Source: Blastococcus colisei
GTDB taxonomy: Bacteria > Actinomycetota > Actinomycetes > Mycobacteriales > Geodermatophilaceae
Length of the DNA: 64,000 nt
Direction: 5' to 3'
Assembly (NCBI RefSeq): GCF_006717095.1
Contig: NZ_VFQE01000001.1
Coordinates: 2,542,001-2,606,000, forward strand
Part shown: piece by piece, positions 61,607 to 64,000 of the stretch
How the letters are laid out: every line of letters begins with the position of its first letter
How positions within the stretch are numbered: the stretch's first letter is position 1
Position numbers and translations under genes: made by a program
The notes under the pieces: model-generated
What the model was told of the DNA's origin: nothing
The model's input: only the letters and a program-made list of their open reading frames with translations
Databases searched by the model: none

Positions 61607-63190
61607 ATGAACCGGCTCCCACCCCACGCCTCAGCACCGCCCCCGGAGCAGGAACGCACCGCCGGGATGGGCCGCTTCGGCTCGCGGGCGGCCCTGGGGC
61701 TCGTGGCGCTCCTGGTGGGCGCCGTCCCCTTCCTCCTCCTGATGCTCCTCGTCCAGGCGAACTGGTCGCCGCTGGCCTCGCTGGACGGTGAGGTCGGCGC
61801 GGAGCTCAACGCGGTCGTGAGCGGGAACCCCACGCTGGTCGGGGTGCTGCGAGGCGTCACCGATCTCGGCGGCAACGGGGCCGCCATCCTCGTCTTCACG
61901 CTGACGACCGTCTTCCTGCTCATCCGGGGCCGGCGCCGGCTCGCCGCCTTCGCGGTGGCCACGGGCGTGGGACTGGCCGTCCTCGTCCCGGTGACCAAGG
62001 CGCTCATCGGGCGGGCGCGGCCGGTGGTCGAGTCCCCGGTCAGCGACATCCCCTCCAACGCCAGCTTCCCCAGCGGGCACGCCATGGTCTCGGTGGTCAC
62101 CTTCGGCATGCTCGCCCTGCTGGTGCTGCCCGCCGTCCGTCGCCGGGCGCGGCCGTGGGTCGTCGTCGCCGCCGTCCTCGTCGCCCTGGTGGTGGGCTTC
62201 ACCCGGCTGGCGCTCGGCGTGCACTTCGTCTCCGACGTCCTCGCCGGATGGTTCCTCGGGGCCGGCCTGCTGGCGGTGACCACGGCGGCGTTCCGCGTGT
62301 GGCAGCACCACCTCGGGCACCGGACGGCCGAGCCCCTGGACCCGCTGGAGGTCGAGGCACGGGACGCGCCCCACCTCGCCCTCCCCGGGCGGCGCGTCCT
62401 TCCGGACGGGCGGCGCACCGTGCTGGCCCTCCTCGGGTGGGCGACCGCCATCGCCGTCACCCTCATCGTCCTCGGCCTGCTGGTCACCGGCGCGCTCACC
62501 GACACCGTCGTGGGCAGGTTCGACCGGGCCGTCGTGCGCACCTTCCTGGAGTGGCGCGGTGAGACGCTGACCGACGTCGCCACGCTGGTCGGCACGCTGT
62601 CGGGGACGCGGATGGTGATCGCGGTGTCGCTGACCCTCGCGGTGGTGGCTCTCGCGGTCACGGCCAGCTGGCGGCCGGTCGTCTTCGTCCTCGTCAGCGT
62701 GCTCGGCGAGGTCGGGCTGTACGTCGTCGTCTCGCGGCTGGTCGACCGCGTTCGGCCGACGGTGCTCGACCTGACGTCCGGGCTGCCCACCGGGGCGAGC
62801 TGGCCGTCAGGGCACTCCGCGGCCGCGGTGGCGATCTACGGGGCGCTGGCCGCCCTGGTGATCGCCTGCGCCCGCGGCCGTCGGCGCCGGCTGGTGCTGG
62901 TCGTCCCGGTGCTGATCGCGCCGGCGGTGAGCCTGTCGCGGATCTACACGGCCGCCCACTACCCCACGGACGTGCTGGCCGGGATGCTGCTCGGCACTGC
63001 CTGGGTCCTCGTGTGCGCCCACTACCTCCTCCCGGGGTCGCCGAGCAGGTGCGCTACCCGGCGCGCGCCGGGGCCGGCCGGGAGGACGCCGTGCCCCGAT
63101 CGACCGGGCAGCCGGTCCCGCGGCGCACGGCAGCTCGGACACGGGTCCGGCAGAGTGCCGATTCGGGCCGCGGGTAGCCCTCCCGCATGA
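61607..63190 (+). CDS. Protein with two PAP2 phosphatase domains in tandem
   Basis: 527 aa, two complete membrane PAP2 units. Unit 1 (residues about 30-235) has VTKALIGRARPVV, NASFPSGHAMVSVV and GVHFVSDVLAGWFLGAG. Unit 2 (about 265-475) has SRLVDRVRPTVLDL, ASWPSGHSAAAVAIY and YTAAHYPTDVLAGMLLG. In unit 2 the Lys of the K-x6-RP motif is Ser, while RP, the SGH loop and the final His are intact. Each unit spans about six helices. Relatives dephosphorylate lipid or undecaprenyl pyrophosphates. The tail is basic and low complexity. It overlaps the hydrolase gene by 4 bases. Confidence 0.9.
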   Translation: MNRLPPHASAPPPEQERTAGMGRFGSRAALGLVALLVGAVPFLLLMLLVQANWSPLASLDGEVGAELNAVVSGNPTLVGVLRGVTDLGGNGAAILVFTLTTVFLLIRGRRRLAAFAVATGVGLAVLVPVTKALIGRARPVVESPVSDIPSNASFPSGHAMVSVVTFGMLALLVLPAVRRRARPWVVVAAVLVALVVGFTRLALGVHFVSDVLAGWFLGAGLLAVTTAAFRVWQHHLGHRTAEPLDPLEVEARDAPHLALPGRRVLPDGRRTVLALLGWATAIAVTLIVLGLLVTGALTDTVVGRFDRAVVRTFLEWRGETLTDVATLVGTLSGTRMVIAVSLTLAVVALAVTASWRPVVFVLVSVLGEVGLYVVVSRLVDRVRPTVLDLTSGLPTGASWPSGHSAAAVAIYGALAALVIACARGRRRRLVLVVPVLIAPAVSLSRIYTAAHYPTDVLAGMLLGTAWVLVCAHYLLPGSPSRCATRRAPGPAGRTPCPDRPGSRSRGARQLGHGSGRVPIRAAGSPPA

Positions 63191-64000
63191 CCGACGTGAC
63201 CTCCTTCGACGGCACCCGCCTGGCGCTCAGCTCCTGGGGACCGCCCGACGCTCCCCCGCTGCTGCTCGTGCACGGGCTCGGGCTGTCCACCGAGTCCTGG
63301 GGGGCGGTGCCGGAGCGGCTCGCCGACCGCTACCGGGTGACCGCCTACGACCTGCGCGGTCACGCCCAGAGCGGCGACGCGAGATCCGGTGGCTACACCA
63401 TGACGGCCCACGCCAGAGACCTCGGCGCGGTGCTCGACGAGGTGGTGCCGGACGGCGCTCGGGTCGTCGTGGTGGGGCACAGCCTCGGCGGCGGCATCCT
63501 CCTCACACATCTGGACGCCGAGGCCGACGACCGGATCGCAGGTGCGGTGCTCGTGGGTTCGGGCGCGTCGGGTGTCACCGCGCCGGGGTTGCCGGCCCGG
63601 AACCTGCCGCGCTGGGCCCGGCTGCGGCTCCGTTCGGGCTGGTGGACGCTCCTGCGCTCGGCCGTCCGGATCGGCCGGCGGATCAAGAGCGTCCAGCCGG
63701 TGTCCGACCGGCTGATCCGCCGGGCCGCGTTCGCCCCGGGGGAGCCTCAGGAACTGGTGGCCCGTGTGCGGGACAGCTTCTTCGGCAGCCGTCCCCTGGC
63801 ACTCGCCGGTACGACGATGGCCAGCCTCAGCCACGACGGCGTCCAGCTGGCACCGGCGATGCGCGTCCCCACGCTGGTGGTGCACGGCAGTCGCGACCCC
63901 GAGGTCCCCGGTGAGGAGGTCGAGGAACTCATGTCCGTGCTGCCGGACGGCGAGCTGTTCACCATCCCGGACGCCGGTCACATGCTGCCGCTGACCCATC
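63187..64000 (+). CDS. Alpha/beta hydrolase (3' end outside window)
   Basis: At least 271 aa of an alpha/beta-hydrolase-fold enzyme. LLLVHGLGLSTESWG is the oxyanion-hole region, DLRGHAQSGDARSGG follows, the nucleophile elbow is VVVGHSLGGGIL, the acid is in VVHGSRDPEVP, and the base His is IPDAGHMLPLTH at the window end. A cap of basic helices lies between residues about 140 and 210. ATG 63187 overlaps the PAP2 stop (ATGA). Substrate unknown. Only a few C-terminal residues are missing. Confidence 0.9.
   Translation, partial: MTDVTSFDGTRLALSSWGPPDAPPLLLVHGLGLSTESWGAVPERLADRYRVTAYDLRGHAQSGDARSGGYTMTAHARDLGAVLDEVVPDGARVVVVGHSLGGGILLTHLDAEADDRIAGAVLVGSGASGVTAPGLPARNLPRWARLRLRSGWWTLLRSAVRIGRRIKSVQPVSDRLIRRAAFAPGEPQELVARVRDSFFGSRPLALAGTTMASLSHDGVQLAPAMRVPTLVVHGSRDPEVPGEEVEELMSVLPDGELFTIPDAGHMLPLTH

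Overview
The window is very GC-rich, densely coding DNA from a high-GC actinobacterium. GTG starts are common and many genes overlap by 4 bases (GTGA/ATGA). The gene content includes RbpA, a GarA-type FHA protein, FtsR-like MerR, a polyprenol-phosphate mannose synthase beside Lnt, and an EF-G2-like protein. This mix, plus the style of the proteins, suggests Geodermatophilaceae (Blastococcus, Geodermatophilus or Modestobacter). That family placement is an inference, not a database match. No rRNA, tRNA, CRISPR array or intact insertion sequence was seen.

Layout. (1) 1-8.4 kb: housekeeping genes. These are the end of lnt, ppm and fxsA on the plus strand, then on the minus strand a DHFR-like reductase, rbpA with an excellent SigR/SigH-type promoter, and a coupled run of GDPD, acyltransferase, MFS transporter and thymidine kinase, preceded by a MalY/PatB aminotransferase. 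(2) 8.5-11.8 kb: small genes around a decayed stretch (about 9.2-10.0 kb). It holds a glyoxalase-family remnant fused tail-to-tail with the first 23 codons of a Phd-type antitoxin, plus several AT-rich palindromes. (3) 11.8-15.0 kb: a GH65 disaccharide phosphorylase and a beta-phosphoglucomutase. (4) 15.2-19.6 kb: PEBP protein, secreted serine hydrolase, GNAT, coaA, DUF5999 and a frameshifted DinB-like pseudogene. (5) 19.6-31.6 kb: a minus-strand block (gcvP, MerR, bifunctional nuclease, FtsR-like MerR, GarA-like FHA, gcvH, two DUF881 proteins flanking a small basic protein, CDP-alcohol phosphatidyltransferase) in the same order as Rv1832-Rv1822 of Mycobacterium tuberculosis, followed by an EF-G-like protein and a DUF1918 protein.

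(6) 31.7-54.0 kb is the accessory core of the window: a catabolic island for an unidentified organic acid. It encodes a TetR regulator, an amidohydrolase and an iron-ADH/maleylacetate-reductase-like enzyme. It also has a branched-chain-amino-acid-type ABC importer with a fused LivM-LivG, and an MmgE/PrpD protein. The degradative enzymes include a zinc dehydrogenase, two enoyl-CoA hydratases, three SDRs, two MaoC-like hydratases, an acyl-CoA synthetase and an acyl-CoA dehydrogenase. A 2-oxoacid-dehydrogenase-type complex has its E2 split into a free lipoyl protein and a free catalytic domain. A lipoyl synthase gene (lipA) is translationally coupled to an SDR at the far end. An identical 19-base palindromic operator sits beside the TetR gene and again 18 kb away in the divergent promoter region at the other end, so the island looks like one TetR regulon. 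A plausible scheme is import, CoA activation, dehydrogenation, hydration and oxidation, then thiolytic-type cleavage by the TPP/lipoyl complex. The substrate cannot be named from sequence.

(7) 54.0-64.0 kb: a DUF2243 gene interrupted by an in-frame TGA, a STAS protein, a PEP-synthase/rifampin-phosphotransferase-like protein with two small membrane or anchored proteins, a Tat-type metallophosphoesterase with a membrane partner, a Na+/H+ antiporter, a protein with two PAP2 domains in tandem, and the beginning of an alpha/beta hydrolase cut by the window end.
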